A stretch of 64,000 nt of DNA from Rhizodiscina lignyota (lineage: Eukaryota; Ascomycota; Dothideomycetes; Aulographales; Rhizodiscinaceae), in assembly GCA_010015805.1 (NCBI GenBank), contig ML978127.1:1364001-1428000 (forward strand), in the 5' to 3' direction. The notes under the pieces are model-generated. The model did not search any database. It was not told the origin of the DNA and saw only the letters and a program-made list of their open reading frames with translations. How positions within the stretch are numbered: the stretch's first letter is position 1; the number at the start of each line of letters is the position of its first letter. This document shows, piece by piece, positions 33,190 through 44,222 of the stretch. Made by a program: the position numbers and the translations under genes.

Positions 33190-34572
33190 CTATCCTGGGC
33201 CCTGGGCAAGCTTCCAGGCTTCGTAGCCAGCCCCTTCGTCCTCTTCCACTATCTTCTTTTGCTCTTGCTTCACCCGCTCCGCTGCTTCTGCAGCTTTTAG
33301 TTTCTCCTCTCCCTCTCTCTTGTCTTGCAGCGTTATAATCGTACCCGATGGAGGTACAATCTCTCGCTGGTTCCACATCTTGTTCCATCTCTGGGGACAT
33401 TTGTCTCCGACCCAGCAACCGGCGAGATGGACCACAAGATCGCCTTTACGCCAGCCCATCTCACTGCCGCCTTCGGGATAGGCGTTGAGCACACGCTGGC
33501 TAACAATACCCATGTGGGAGCGGATTTTAGGGTGCTGTGTCGCAAGATGAATCAATGCGTCCTGTTCCCTTCCAGGCCAGTCCTTCATTGTCCTGAAAAT
33601 TGGATCTTTCCACATCTCTAGCAACCATGCTGTCCACTCACTGCGCCGCAGCATAAAACTGCCAGCATTCAGCCCGTTTTGGTCTTGCGCAATGAGCATG
33701 TCGACTTCGTTCGCGTCTGGATCCTTCTCCGTAAAGACATGAAATGGCGTCCGATCGCTCCCAACAAACTCGGTCTCCCTCTTGATGTTCTTCAGTATGG
33801 CAGCATGGCTGAGGATCTTCTCTTCGATGGGCTTGGAAGGGGTCATGATGATAGCATCGAGGTCGAGCCACCAGACCCACTGCGCGTCCGGATACGTTTG
33901 AAAAGTTTCGACAATTGCTGGAAGTTTCTTCCAAACCGCATGCGTATCCTCTCCCATATTGTACTTTGAAATGTTTATGAAGTGATTGATGTAGCCATGG
34001 ACGTCGCAGAACTCCTTTCTGTTCTGTACTGCATTGGGTACAATGTCCTGGATGCCACCGTTATGACCCTTTCCGTCGCTGGCGGTAAGGAGGACTATTT
34101 GATCGGGTCGTGGTCCAGCGGGATCATACGTGATGTCTTTCTGAACATCGAAACTTTGCTTGAGTGGGTTGAAATCTGATGGAGCGGGAGTTTGCGAGGC
34201 CTGTGTCTCTGTAAGATGTGTTGATGTTTGTACGGATACATGGGTAGCTAGTGTAGGTGCAGAAGAGGTGGGAGCAGGTTTCTGAACAGAAACTTTTTTG
34301 GGTTTATGTAGTGCTGAGGTGGCTTTGGGGGTCGAGGGGGTCAAGGGCTGGCTGGTAGAGGGTATTGGCTTTGCAGAAACACGTCCCGTAAGTTCGAGGA
34401 GAGAAGGAAGATGCTTCCGGTGATCAGCACTCCCGATGTGTTCAAATGACGGCAGCCAGCCTCGCAATGCTTGCGTCGCCGACGACTGGTCTCGGGTTTG
34501 TCGGAGAAATTGGAGAGTGCAGATGAAGACGATGAGGATTATGGCGGCAACGGAGTAACTGTATCGTGCCAA
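33190..34572 (-). CDS. Alpha-1,6-mannosyltransferase, GT34 (Mnn10/Mnn11-like)
   Basis: This is a Golgi type II membrane enzyme that extends the N-glycan mannan backbone as part of M-Pol II-type complexes. An N-terminal signal anchor (YSVAAIILIVFICTLQFL) is followed by a Ser/Thr/Pro-rich stem of about 120 residues. The GT34 domain then starts at QIVLLTASDGKGHN and carries the metal-binding DxD in WVWWLDLDAIIM, then NGLNAGSFMLRRSEW, and HLAGCWVGDKCP near the end. The tail is charged and coiled (EEKLKAAEAAERVK). About 460 aa are modelled. The start is unresolved: the first codon of the open frame is TTG, with an in-frame TGA just upstream. An acceptor (CTAACAG ending at 34575) implies an upstream exon, but no donor from the ATG at 34664 gives the right phase. 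Confidence 0.87.
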   Translation of the reverse strand: MARYSYSVAAIILIVFICTLQFLRQTRDQSSATQALRGWLPSFEHIGSADHRKHLPSLLELTGRVSAKPIPSTSQPLTPSTPKATSALHKPKKVSVQKPAPTSSAPTLATHVSVQTSTHLTETQASQTPAPSDFNPLKQSFDVQKDITYDPAGPRPDQIVLLTASDGKGHNGGIQDIVPNAVQNRKEFCDVHGYINHFINISKYNMGEDTHAVWKKLPAIVETFQTYPDAQWVWWLDLDAIIMTPSKPIEEKILSHAAILKNIKRETEFVGSDRTPFHVFTEKDPDANEVDMLIAQDQNGLNAGSFMLRRSEWTAWLLEMWKDPIFRTMKDWPGREQDALIHLATQHPKIRSHMGIVSQRVLNAYPEGGSEMGWRKGDLVVHLAGCWVGDKCPQRWNKMWNQREIVPPSGTIITLQDKREGEEKLKAAEAAERVKQEQKKIVEEDEGAGYEAWKLAQGPG

Positions 34573-36091
34573 ATCTGTTAGTCATTGTTCAACTCTGATG
34601 GAGTTTGTACGGATCGAGACTGGAATGGTACTTGCCTTCTCGAAACGCGTGCGCGTGAAATCATGTCTAAGATGCGCGCGACTAAGAATCGGCCCTGAAG
34701 CTGCGTGCTATTACGGAGTAAGAGTATTATGCAGATGGAAACGAGCGTGAGGAGATGAATATCACGCGAAAAGCATTTCAGTGACGTAGAAAATGAGATG
34801 AAATGGAGAAGCTGTGCAAAACGCCGCTGGCTACCTTATGGATTGGATTTTAGTGGAGTAGGAAGGTCCACCGGACAATTGCGTGCGGACACACAGCTTA
34901 CAGCTAGGGTACCACGAGCCCAAGCACGGTATAAATCAAGGCGTATACGTTTCACGATGAGAATCTGACGTATGGTTGTCGGCGGAAAGAGAAGAGGAGG
35001 CAAGGTGTTGAAGGCGGAGGCGTCAAATGCTACATCGACCCCTCCCGCGCCAAGGCGCATGGGCATAACAGGGGTATTAGCGCAGCAAACAAGCCTCGTC
35101 CCGTTACTATTTGCGATTACTCGAGCGGTGGCGCTGCTACCGTTAAACGAACGGATCAATCGCTCAATATCTTTTCATATCACTCAACATTTCCTCACAC
35201 TGTTTCTAATCCGAAGTACGAAGTAGCATTTATTGAATTTTGTCCTATACGACGTCACATTTTCGCCGCACGTGTGGCTGTGACGAGCCGTTTCAGCTCA
35301 AGTGCGAAACACCACGACTTGTTTCAAACCGCCGCGGATCCTTCTACCGAGAGAAGTGATGATCTCAAGAGAGCTATCGAAGAATGCACAAGTTGGCTAA
35401 CACTTCAATTCCGGAAGCCTGAACTAACGGGGAACTGGAGGCTCCTTTTAATCTAGAGCCTATCACGAGGAGTTCGTCTTGCGTCTTCTGTGTTCAGTTT
35501 TCTTATCAGTCTTAACATTACAAAACGAGCTAATATCCCGAAAATGACTGGGAGACTTAGAGATTAAGTACTCCTTGCCTGCGGAGTACTTTTAGACGAC
35601 GTTTGGAAACATCTGAAACCGAGAAACCTTGCACGAACGAGCATGATCCGAAATACAACAAGAAATAACTCTCTTCTTCTCAGATCTTGTATAGAGGAAC
35701 ATACGTCTAAGCTCGAGGGTGACAACATAGCTGATCTTGATAGTCGTCGAGAGGGTAAATCACGAACAAGTTTCCGTCTTCAGCAGAGACGAGCGCATCG
35801 CTGAAAGGATTATTCAATACACTTTAGCCTCCGTTTATTAAGATCAAACAGCTTCAACAAACATGCTCTGTTTCCATACTGAGATGACTGTACAGTAGCA
35901 GCTCCATGTATTGTGGTCATGGCTCGAGTTACGATAGCACCTAGGTATACGAACGGGCAACCAGTGGAAAGGCACCCAGTTACACAAATGGGACTTAGCT
36001 GCATGATTGCACACCTATCTATCCGATGTGACAATGAGCCATGTGAAGCCCAATCACAAATCTCTATTCATCCCGCCTGAGTATTCAGGGC
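34573..36091. other. 1.5 kb intergenic region
   Basis: This contains the possible first exon of the mannosyltransferase (ATG at 34664), overlapping 84-107 codon ORFs at 34836-35226 without domains, one TACGGAGTA word at 34712-34720, and the inverted repeat at 35566-35591. No supported gene was seen. Confidence 0.5.
35566..35591. repeat. 9-bp hairpin AAGTACTCC / GGAGTACTT
   Basis: Perfectly complementary arms at 35566-35574 and 35583-35591 flank an 8-nt loop. The arms share the GGAGTA core with the TACGGAGTA words found elsewhere in the window. It could be a terminator-like structure or a relic of a small element. The function is unknown. Confidence 0.6.
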
Positions 36092-37720
36092 TCATTTCTT
36101 CACCTTCCCCGTAACAACAACCAAGCCACTCCCAACCTCAACCTTCCATCCGCCACCGACCAACATCCTCACAACCGCCGGCCCAATCCTACCCTTCCCT
36201 TCCTTGCTATGCGCGCCCCGTCCCGTCACAACCGTCAGGCCACCAGCCACCCTCTCCCCACGGCTCCTGCCCTCTCTCACCCTCACGTCCTCCCACCATG
36301 CCTTTACCTTCTCCTCGGTAATACGCACCGCATCCGCAACGCTCACGCCATGCAGATCAAGCTTGTCGGCGGTCGACTGGCTTGCGACGTGCGCGTCCGC
36401 TTCGGCAGCCGTCGCGGCGCGGAGCTGCGCGTTGTAGTCGCGACCTACCTGGCCGTAGTATGCTGCTGCGCCGCCGAAGAGCCTGTCGGAGCCGGCCTTG
36501 CGGTGGTATGTTGATGCGGAGTTGAAGGCGTTGGAGCGGAGGCTGGCCAGCACGGCAGATGATAGTGGAGTTGCCGAGGAACTTCCGGTAGATGGGGAGG
36601 ACGAGGAGCGAACCATTGGCGAAGAGGAGGTGTCGGTGTCGGAATCCAGACGAATTGGAGCGTACTGAGGGATGATTTTGGCGGGAGGTTGCGTTGCTTC
36701 TGGCGTGCGTGAGCCGGAAGAAGCAGTCAACGCCTTGGCAAGTTCGTGCGCTTTTGCTGTTGACGGATCCGTGATGCGAATGAGGGCAGCGGCGTAGTGA
36801 AGCGGCAGTGACGGGAACTCTGAAGCAAGAGTCGCGACATTGACAGCCAGTACCGGGTCGTCGGGAATTGGCTCGTCGTGCTTCTCAATCTCCTGCTCAA
36901 GGATAGCGGAGATTGTCGCCTTCCTCGACGCTCCGTGCTTGTTGTACAGTGTCTGCACCATCTTCAACGGTAGATTCGTCCTTGACGAGATGAACTCAAT
37001 ATCCCCCGAAGCCAGCTGCCAATGATTCTGCGCTGTGGTCGGCGTAGGAACTGGATCCTCTGACGCAGACCTCTCTTCCTCATGCAACGACCGTCCATTC
37101 TTCCTCTTGCCCTTTTTCTTTCTGCCGCGCGGATTAATCGCCTCATCAAACGCATCCACACCCTTCGCCCTAACTCTCTCTTCCCCATCCGCGACCAGGC
37201 CTTCCTCAAAGTATACAAGATTCAGCAGCACATCCATCGCCCTAGCGAAGCTACCATCGCACTTCTTCAACGTAAACTCAATCGTCGGGACGCTCTGCGT
37301 CGGGAACAGCTCTCCAAGGTGCTTCGCCTTTCCAGCGCCATCCATCTCTTCAAAGTTACCCATGTAGCCGTTCCCATCTGCGTCGGAGCTGGACGCATGA
37401 CTGATGCCCACAGACGACAGATTATGCGACAGATTGGTGAACTCCGTATCTTCAGTGCCTGTGCCCCTCTCCCAGCCCTCTTCCGTGCTCTTCTCGCCAA
37501 CCTTCACTGCACCACTCATGCCTGAGGGATCAAAATCCGCGCCATCGTCCGCGACAGCATCTGCTCTGAGCGCGTCGAGCAGTTCGCGCAGCGTGTTTAG
37601 CTGCGCCTGGTCATTGGTGTCAAAGTCCGCGAGGAGCGCCCTGACCAGCGCGGGGTCTAAAGGAACGTAATCTTTTTCGAGAGATTGAGCGAGTGCCTCG
37701 AATACCTTTGGGTCATCCAT
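36092..37720 (-). CDS. CUE-DUF1771-Smr domain protein (Cue2-like)
   Basis: This is a single-exon gene of 542 aa from ATG 37720 (MDDPKVFEAL). A CUE-type ubiquitin-binding domain lies near residues 137-173 (LGELFPTQSVPTIEFTLKK...AMDVLLNL). A second CUE-like helical patch around 245-300 includes FPSLPLHYAAALI. A DUF1771 segment (GGAAAYYGQVGRDYNAQL) then leads to a C-terminal Smr domain: LDLHGVSVADAV, TVVTGRGAHSKEGKGRIGPAV, GLVVVTGK. LDLHG and TGRG are the conserved Smr motifs. In yeast, Cue2 is the endonuclease that cuts mRNA at collided ribosomes in no-go decay, with CUE domains sensing ubiquitin. By domain order this protein should act there. Basic and acidic low-complexity linkers connect the domains. 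Confidence 0.85.
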   Translation of the reverse strand: MDDPKVFEALAQSLEKDYVPLDPALVRALLADFDTNDQAQLNTLRELLDALRADAVADDGADFDPSGMSGAVKVGEKSTEEGWERGTGTEDTEFTNLSHNLSSVGISHASSSDADGNGYMGNFEEMDGAGKAKHLGELFPTQSVPTIEFTLKKCDGSFARAMDVLLNLVYFEEGLVADGEERVRAKGVDAFDEAINPRGRKKKGKRKNGRSLHEEERSASEDPVPTPTTAQNHWQLASGDIEFISSRTNLPLKMVQTLYNKHGASRKATISAILEQEIEKHDEPIPDDPVLAVNVATLASEFPSLPLHYAAALIRITDPSTAKAHELAKALTASSGSRTPEATQPPAKIIPQYAPIRLDSDTDTSSSPMVRSSSSPSTGSSSATPLSSAVLASLRSNAFNSASTYHRKAGSDRLFGGAAAYYGQVGRDYNAQLRAATAAEADAHVASQSTADKLDLHGVSVADAVRITEEKVKAWWEDVRVREGRSRGERVAGGLTVVTGRGAHSKEGKGRIGPAVVRMLVGGGWKVEVGSGLVVVTGKVKK

Positions 37721-38454
37721 ATTTGAGAATCTGGTGTCGTTGGTTCTGATATACAGTTTCGTAGTCGTGCATAGTCGTTTGTGCGGGTGGTTGCAGGTGC
37801 ATGCAGGAAATTGGACTGATGCCGGTCATATGAGTTGTTGTTTTGCTTTAACACGTCGGTGGCGCGTCTGCCTTGTGATGATTGTGTTGCCTGAGGGATG
37901 AGTGTTGAGAGGCTGATGGAAGACATCATGATGTGTTGGAGATGACAGCGCGAACTGCGGCTCTTTCGGCATGTTCCGGATCGTCAACGGCCAGCAGTCA
38001 GAAGTCTTGAATTAGCAGAGGCATCAGTTTTCACGATAATAAAGAAGGCAAAGTCGGATTCTAATCGTTATGCCATTGCTCTATGCCTGCCTACTGCCGT
38101 ACACGGACCGCCCCGGACTGAACAGCGCCTACACATTATCTACGTGAAGTCCTCAGCCGGAGCCACCATTTTTTGTCATCGCTAGCATTTGCCGACCAAG
38201 CCCATGCAAGTCGTACGTCTGTATCATTCTGAAACTGAAAGGAAAGCTTCGAAAACCGTCCGCTGCATGTGAGCGCTCTTTTAGAGCAGTAGCAGCAATT
38301 TGATGCCAGAAAAAGAAAGGTAAACTACCTCCAGCGCCGGAAATGCTATCAGTGCGATATGCTGGCCGTGGAGCTCATGTGTGTGTCTTGCAATTTGTAT
38401 CATCCTCCGTGTCATCCCCTACTTTTCGTCCCCGTTTCGATTGTATCGTTTGCT
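37721..38454. other. Spacer between the Cue2-like and ufd4 genes
   Basis: The 734 bases hold the likely promoter of the minus-strand Cue2-like gene and the 3' region of ufd4. A 90-codon minus frame overlaps the start of the Cue2-like gene but has no domain. Confidence 0.55.
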
Positions 38455-41400
38455 CTAAGAGAGGTGGAAAGCACCCTGACCCTCCTTGATAGCGACATCG
38501 AGCTTCATGCGCATGGCGTCAAGAGTGCTGTAGTCTGGCAACTTGAGATAGTTGACACACGTCATGACCGAAGGGAGGTAGTCATCAGAGGTGTATGGAG
38601 GCTCGGATGGTTTGCACACGACAGTGAACATTGGGGTCAGCGCTTTGAAGCCTGCAGAACAATCAGTAAAGTATCGGATAGTCGTTTTAGTAAGGGTAAC
38701 GTACCTCCGATTGGCAGCTTTGGACTACCGGTGACGAATTGCAAGAAATTGCGGCGTTGCTGGGGGTCCATGTCGCTCATGACCGTGAGCAAGTTGCGGA
38801 CGCTCTTGCTGTCGAGGTTGAAGCCATGATCGGCCTTGATCGAGTCCATAAGAGCTGGAGGATGCGTTAGTAGATGACCTAAAAGATGCCACAGATTGTG
38901 AAACTTACTTTCCAACGACCAGTCCTCGTCCACGCGGCCAAACAGCATGACAAGCTCCTCCGGGGTGAATGCGCGCACAGCCGCGTATGGGAATACCAAA
39001 CCAAAGCCCTCCTTGAAGCTTTCAATCTGCTTCTTGACACCCTTGCCAAGCGTCATGTCGAGCACGGTATTAACGTACTCGCACACATTGTCCATGGTGA
39101 CGTTGACGTTCGCACCGTTCGGAACCAGCTCGACACTCGGATAGCCGGGGAGCGTAAAGTCAAGAGCCAAGTCCTCAACCTTAGCTCCATCGATTTCGAT
39201 ATCCTGGATGTCGCTAACTTTCTGTGCTGCTGAGAGCTTGGGATTCTCATCGATGCGCTTTTTGGCGGAAGCAAAGCGCTTCACAACCTTCAAGCTGTTG
39301 GCCAGGTCCGCATCGACGCTACGGACTGCACCGAGGCTGGGGGTAACGCCACCAGTAGCTTCAGTATTAGCAATCCGGAAGAAGGTCGGGTTGAAGCTGA
39401 CGTCGATGATACGGGAGTCGAGCATGCTACGAGCGACAAACTTGCCGAGGATGCGGAAGAGGTGCAGGATCTTCTTGCCATTCTCCGAAATCGCCTGATC
39501 ATCACTCATCGGGGCAGGGAAGAGACCACCTTTGCCAAAGGCGTAATCATCGGCGTCGTTGGAATCATTCTCACGCCAGAGCTTCAGCTTCTTCTTCGAG
39601 AACTCCTTGCTGACAGTGCTGTAGAACTCGAGTGTTGGGCCGAGACCTGTGCCAACTTCCTCAAAGTACTCGACTTCAAGAATAGAAGGCGATGAGCCGT
39701 ACAGCTCCATGACCTTGACAGCTGATTCAAGGATCCTCGTGCGCGAGATGCGAACCTTCTGTCTCTGAAGCCTACCCAAGAAAGGACGCTCATCGCGATG
39801 GCGGTGGCGAGAATCACCATTCGAATCCTGGGCATTCTGCCAACGCGTCATGCTCCTGCTATAGCCGAAGCTCGTGCTCTGGAGGAACAAGTGGCGCGTC
39901 TCGAAGGGGAACAAGAAAGGGTAGAAGCGTGCGAGATCCTCGCTCCAGCTTGGAAGGCAGTTGCTCGCGACAATCAACGGCTCCTCCATTTGGCGGTTAA
40001 GCTTGGCCGTCAGCTTGGTATTGACGAACTGCGAAAGTGGCTCTGCATTCAACTTGATTGTGGAATGATGATCGGTCAGGACGTCATCGATATTGGAGTT
40101 CAGGCCATGAAGAATGCTCAAGAGACGGAGAATTCCGGAAGTTGTTGGGTTCTTGTCGAGAGAGGCTGGCAGACCAGTCGTGGGTGAGAGTACTGTCTCC
40201 GGAGGTGGCGAAAGAGCGGATGACTCTGTTGGCGGAGGACCAGGCACTCGCTTAAACTTGATAGTGTGCACTGCTTGCCAAATGTTGCGTGCAGAGACCT
40301 CGCCAGGTTGAGTCGGGTTGAAGTGGACTGCTCGGTAGATAGTAGTCTCGTTGTTGATCGGCTGGTCATTGACGCTGAACTCGAGGTGCCAATCCTGTGG
40401 AACTGCCTGGATTGCGGCAGCATAGGACATCGCACGAGACGAAGCGGTTGGAGTGCTCAGAGCTTGTTGCGTTGGAGTCGGCTTAGATGAGCCTGGCTTG
40501 GATGCAGGAGCACCAGATAGAGGCGTTGCGATACGTGTACCGTCTTCTTTACGCGCCGTGACTTTGCCTGTAGGCGCGACCTCCATGTTGACAGCATCCG
40601 GGTCTGGCTCATCCTCGTCCATCTCATCTTCAAGATCGTCAACAATAGCATCCAGCGCTCCGTCGTCAAGACTATCGTCAGCATCAGTAAGTTTAGCCTC
40701 GTCCGCACACTCTAAGGTGTCTTCTGTCTCTTCAGCTGGTGGAGGCGGTGGAGGCAATGGAATATCTTTCTTCTCCTCACGCTTTCGCCTGGATGACTTC
40801 CGGGGTGTTTCCTGCTTCGTCTTAGGCGTCGAAGCGCTCTCTTGCTCCGACTTGGCAGGAGGTTTTGCTCGTGAGCCACGCTTTAGAATAGTCCGATCTG
40901 CGAGATCACCTGGAGCAGGCGCGAAAGGTGGTGGAATCGGCAAGCGGTGGCGGCCAGAGTCACCACGGCCACCAAATGCAGCGGCATACGCAGCCATCGC
41001 ACTCGCCATGTCTCCCCGTGACTTCGAACCACGAGGACGCTCGGCGAGGCTGATACGCGGGCGGAGATAGTCATCCAGGGCCTTGAAAGTCGCAATCGCA
41101 TGGATCGAAACCATTATGTTGCGATAGGTGACAGGAATTCCAGAGTCTTCATCAGCGTTCAGCTTAAGACGAAGTTGCTTCGCTAGCATGGATGCGGCAC
41201 TACCACGACCAGTGTCAAAGGAGTTTGAATGCACTGTGATGACTTCAAAGTGTTCTGCTCGGCTCAACATATCCTGCAACTTGTGCACGAGAATACTGAA
41301 AGGCGTGGAAGGCGATGCAGAAGTGGAGGTTCGCTGCTTAGTCTCTGTTCCTGGACCCATGAATGCTGCCAGAAAGGCGGATCGTGCATTGATGCTGGCC

Positions 41401-44222
41401 TGAGACGTTTCATCAGAGAATACGTCAAGGAGGATTTGGACGACGTCAGAGGTGAGAAGCTCGTAGCTCGTAACGCTGTCTAGAGCATCACCATCGAAGT
41501 ACCTAGCAAGACGCACGAACAGATCTCCATGCTCTCCCTGTGGATCTTCGAGATAGGATCGCCGAATCTCTTGAGCAAGCGTCTTTAGATCATCGAGTGT
41601 CGAAGCAGCCTTCTTCCTCATTGCCTTGCTCTCATCATTCTCATGCGCCTCGAGGAATTGCTTTGCCTGGAGAGTGATGAGGTCGTCAATGTCTGGCAGC
41701 TCAGGATTTGGCGCGAAACGAGGCTGGTCCCCTGAAGACGAAGAGTCAGAATCCGATTGGTCGCGACCATGAGAATTCTCGTCGTTCTCATCATTGTCGT
41801 CATCTGAGCCGTCCTCATCGTCGTCATCATCCAAGTCGTCGATGACAACGTCCTGATCCATGTCGTGGTCTTCAGCAGAGCTGTTGGTGTCTCGGCCAGT
41901 GCTATGGGGTCTAGCAGACTCAATCGTTACAACTTTGGATGCCTTGGATTTGCTCGGCTTTTCTTCAAGCTGCTTGCATGGACGATCCGCAAGCTTTCGA
42001 ATTTCGGAGATCACACCTTCACGATAGAATTGATAGCGATAGATGGACTCCAATCGTTTGAGCAGAAGCTCAGCAGCCTGGAGAGCAAACGTGACTAAGG
42101 TAGGATGATCTTGCTGAGAGAGAATTGATGCGAGATACGAGGCGTAGGGCACCGTTCGGAGAGCATCCTCAAGGATATCGACGTCGAGGTTGCTAAGCAT
42201 CTTGAGCTGAGCGGTGAGAACCTTTTGACGAACGTTAAGATTGACCGTTGAAGAATAGGCATCTGTAAGAGTGGGAAGAAGAATGATGGCGAAGCGCTTG
42301 ACCTCTTCCCGGCACTCCTTGAGCAGCTCGACTTTCTTCTCGTTCGGCATCTTGTGTGTTCGGCTCACGAGAGCCAAATAATCGGGGCCTGGATAGCCAG
42401 CGTCAAGAATGTTGTCGAGGTACGTCAACCCATCACGCTGAACGCTGGGAAGCAGCTCACAGATCACATTGAGTGTCTCGAAGATCTGCTCCCGTGGGCG
42501 ATGAATGAGCGCCTGCATGATGACCACACTGTCAATCTTGTTTGCAATATCCTCGTCACCGCTTGGAGGAGACACGCCAGTTAAGATCTGGTAGAGAGTG
42601 TCGACAACGTCCATCTTGAAGAGTTCAACAGTGAGCTTAGGACTCGCACGAGCGATGATCGAGAGCACACGTAGGAACTGAGTGTGGATGTTTGGCCCGA
42701 TGAGATTCGTTGTGCCAGGAAGCAAGAGGCGTAAGATGGCCCGCAGCATGTCAGCGTTGATAAGGTCCTCGATCTTGTCGTCCTGATACTTGAAGCTCTC
42801 GACGATACGAGAAACGCATAGGCAACCTTGCTCGAGAACTTTCTGGTCGGCGTTGCTAAGCACATTCAGTAGTATTGGCATGACCTCGCGCACAACAGGA
42901 AACGAGTCATCGGGAATATTCCGACAGCAGTTTGCTGCGGTTGTGACTGCGGTACGCTGTGTGCTTGTGTGGAAGAAGTCGAGGTAGTTCAGACAAGCCG
43001 TGAGACCACCTTCACGAACAATGGAGCCAGGGAATTCGACGGAAATTTTCTCAAGGGTGCTTAGAGCCTGCTCCGCAAGATCGATGAAGTCAATTTCGAG
43101 AAGCTTCTGGCAAAGAATCGGTACCGCTCCACCGTAGACAACGTTTGCTGTAGATGCAGGAAGGGCCTCCATGAGATTGGCGAGGCATCGGCAAGCGAGG
43201 AGCATGATCTCTGGGTTTCCACCGCCGAAGTCGTTACCTTGCATCAATGACACAAGCTCCTTGACATACTGGTCTGGATGGAAGTGACCAGTCAGGTTGT
43301 CCTCATTCGAAACTAGAAGAACTTCAGAAAGCTCTTGAAGAGCAATTAGCTGCACTGAAGGATCGTCTTTCTGTTTCAGATTCTCGAGGATGTTGCGTAG
43401 GCGGCTCGAAACACCAGTCATCATGCCAGTGAGCGCTCTCAATGTGGAGGACATGGAGCCCAAGGGGCCACCGTGTGCGTGACGGCCAAGATAGCCACCA
43501 CTGAATGGACCTTCATCATCGTCGTCATCTTCATCAGCCGGAGGATATCGTGGTGCACTCTCTCCGTCATCGTCGTCATCATCCAAGTTCAAGCGTCCGT
43601 GACTGTGCTCCCGATTGCTCGGATCGCCACCCTCTTCCTTGACCGGAGTGTCATCCTCATGCTTTGTACCTTTCCTTGTGCGGCGCGATGAGGTCGAACG
43701 AGAGTGTGAATGAGGAGTGTCATCTGAACGCGTTAGATCTCGCTTGAATTTTCGGACGAAGGACGCACCTGAAGAGCTCTTCTTGCTCTTCTGCTTCTTG
43801 CGTGACGCTGGGGCAGTTGAAGCGAGTGGACCGTGGGCAGAGGTTTCATCAGAGATGTCTCCCGACGGACTAGTATCATTAGCATGGCTGGTGGCCACAC
43901 CAGTATCGTCGTCATACCCAGCACTTGACATTGCCGCAGTGACTTTGTTCTTTCCTCGTCGACGCGAGGAAGCCGGTGCAAGATCGGTAGATGGTGGGGC
44001 AGGAGGTGGCGGAGCGTCGAACTTTGTGCGTTTGGCTCGTTGACGCGGGGGGACTTCAGGTGTTGGCGGAGACTGCTCTGGACTTGGCTCTCTAGCCTTG
44101 CGTTTGCGGTTATGGGGTGGCGGAGTAGGAGGTGGAGGAGGTATATCTGGCGGGACCGTCGTGTTTGAGGTCGACTGGCCTGCAGAGATCCTCGCAGTCG
44201 AGCGAGTTACTCTTCGCGACAT
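38455..44222 (-). CDS. ufd4: HECT-type E3 ubiquitin ligase Ufd4/TRIP12
   Basis: This ligase acts in the ubiquitin-fusion degradation pathway, extending chains on ubiquitin-fusion and N-degron substrates. It has 1886 aa in three exons (introns 38855-38908 and 38652-38704). The start [13 protein letters not shown] at 44222 matches family N-termini. An upstream in-frame ATG at 44492 exists. After a disordered, basic then acidic N-terminal region come armadillo-like repeats beginning [31 protein letters not shown]. Acidic low-complexity segments sit in the middle. The HECT domain has [33 protein letters not shown] and, after splicing, [16 protein letters not shown] and [16 protein letters not shown]. 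The catalytic Cys is in [17 protein letters not shown] at about residue 1853, with ends AFHLS as usual. Without the two C-terminal introns this cysteine would be lost. Confidence 0.94.

Noticed and set aside
40453-41070. 205-codon plus ORF opposite ufd4
   Set aside because: It is Ser/Gly low-complexity antisense of the HECT ligase's disordered region with no independent evidence.
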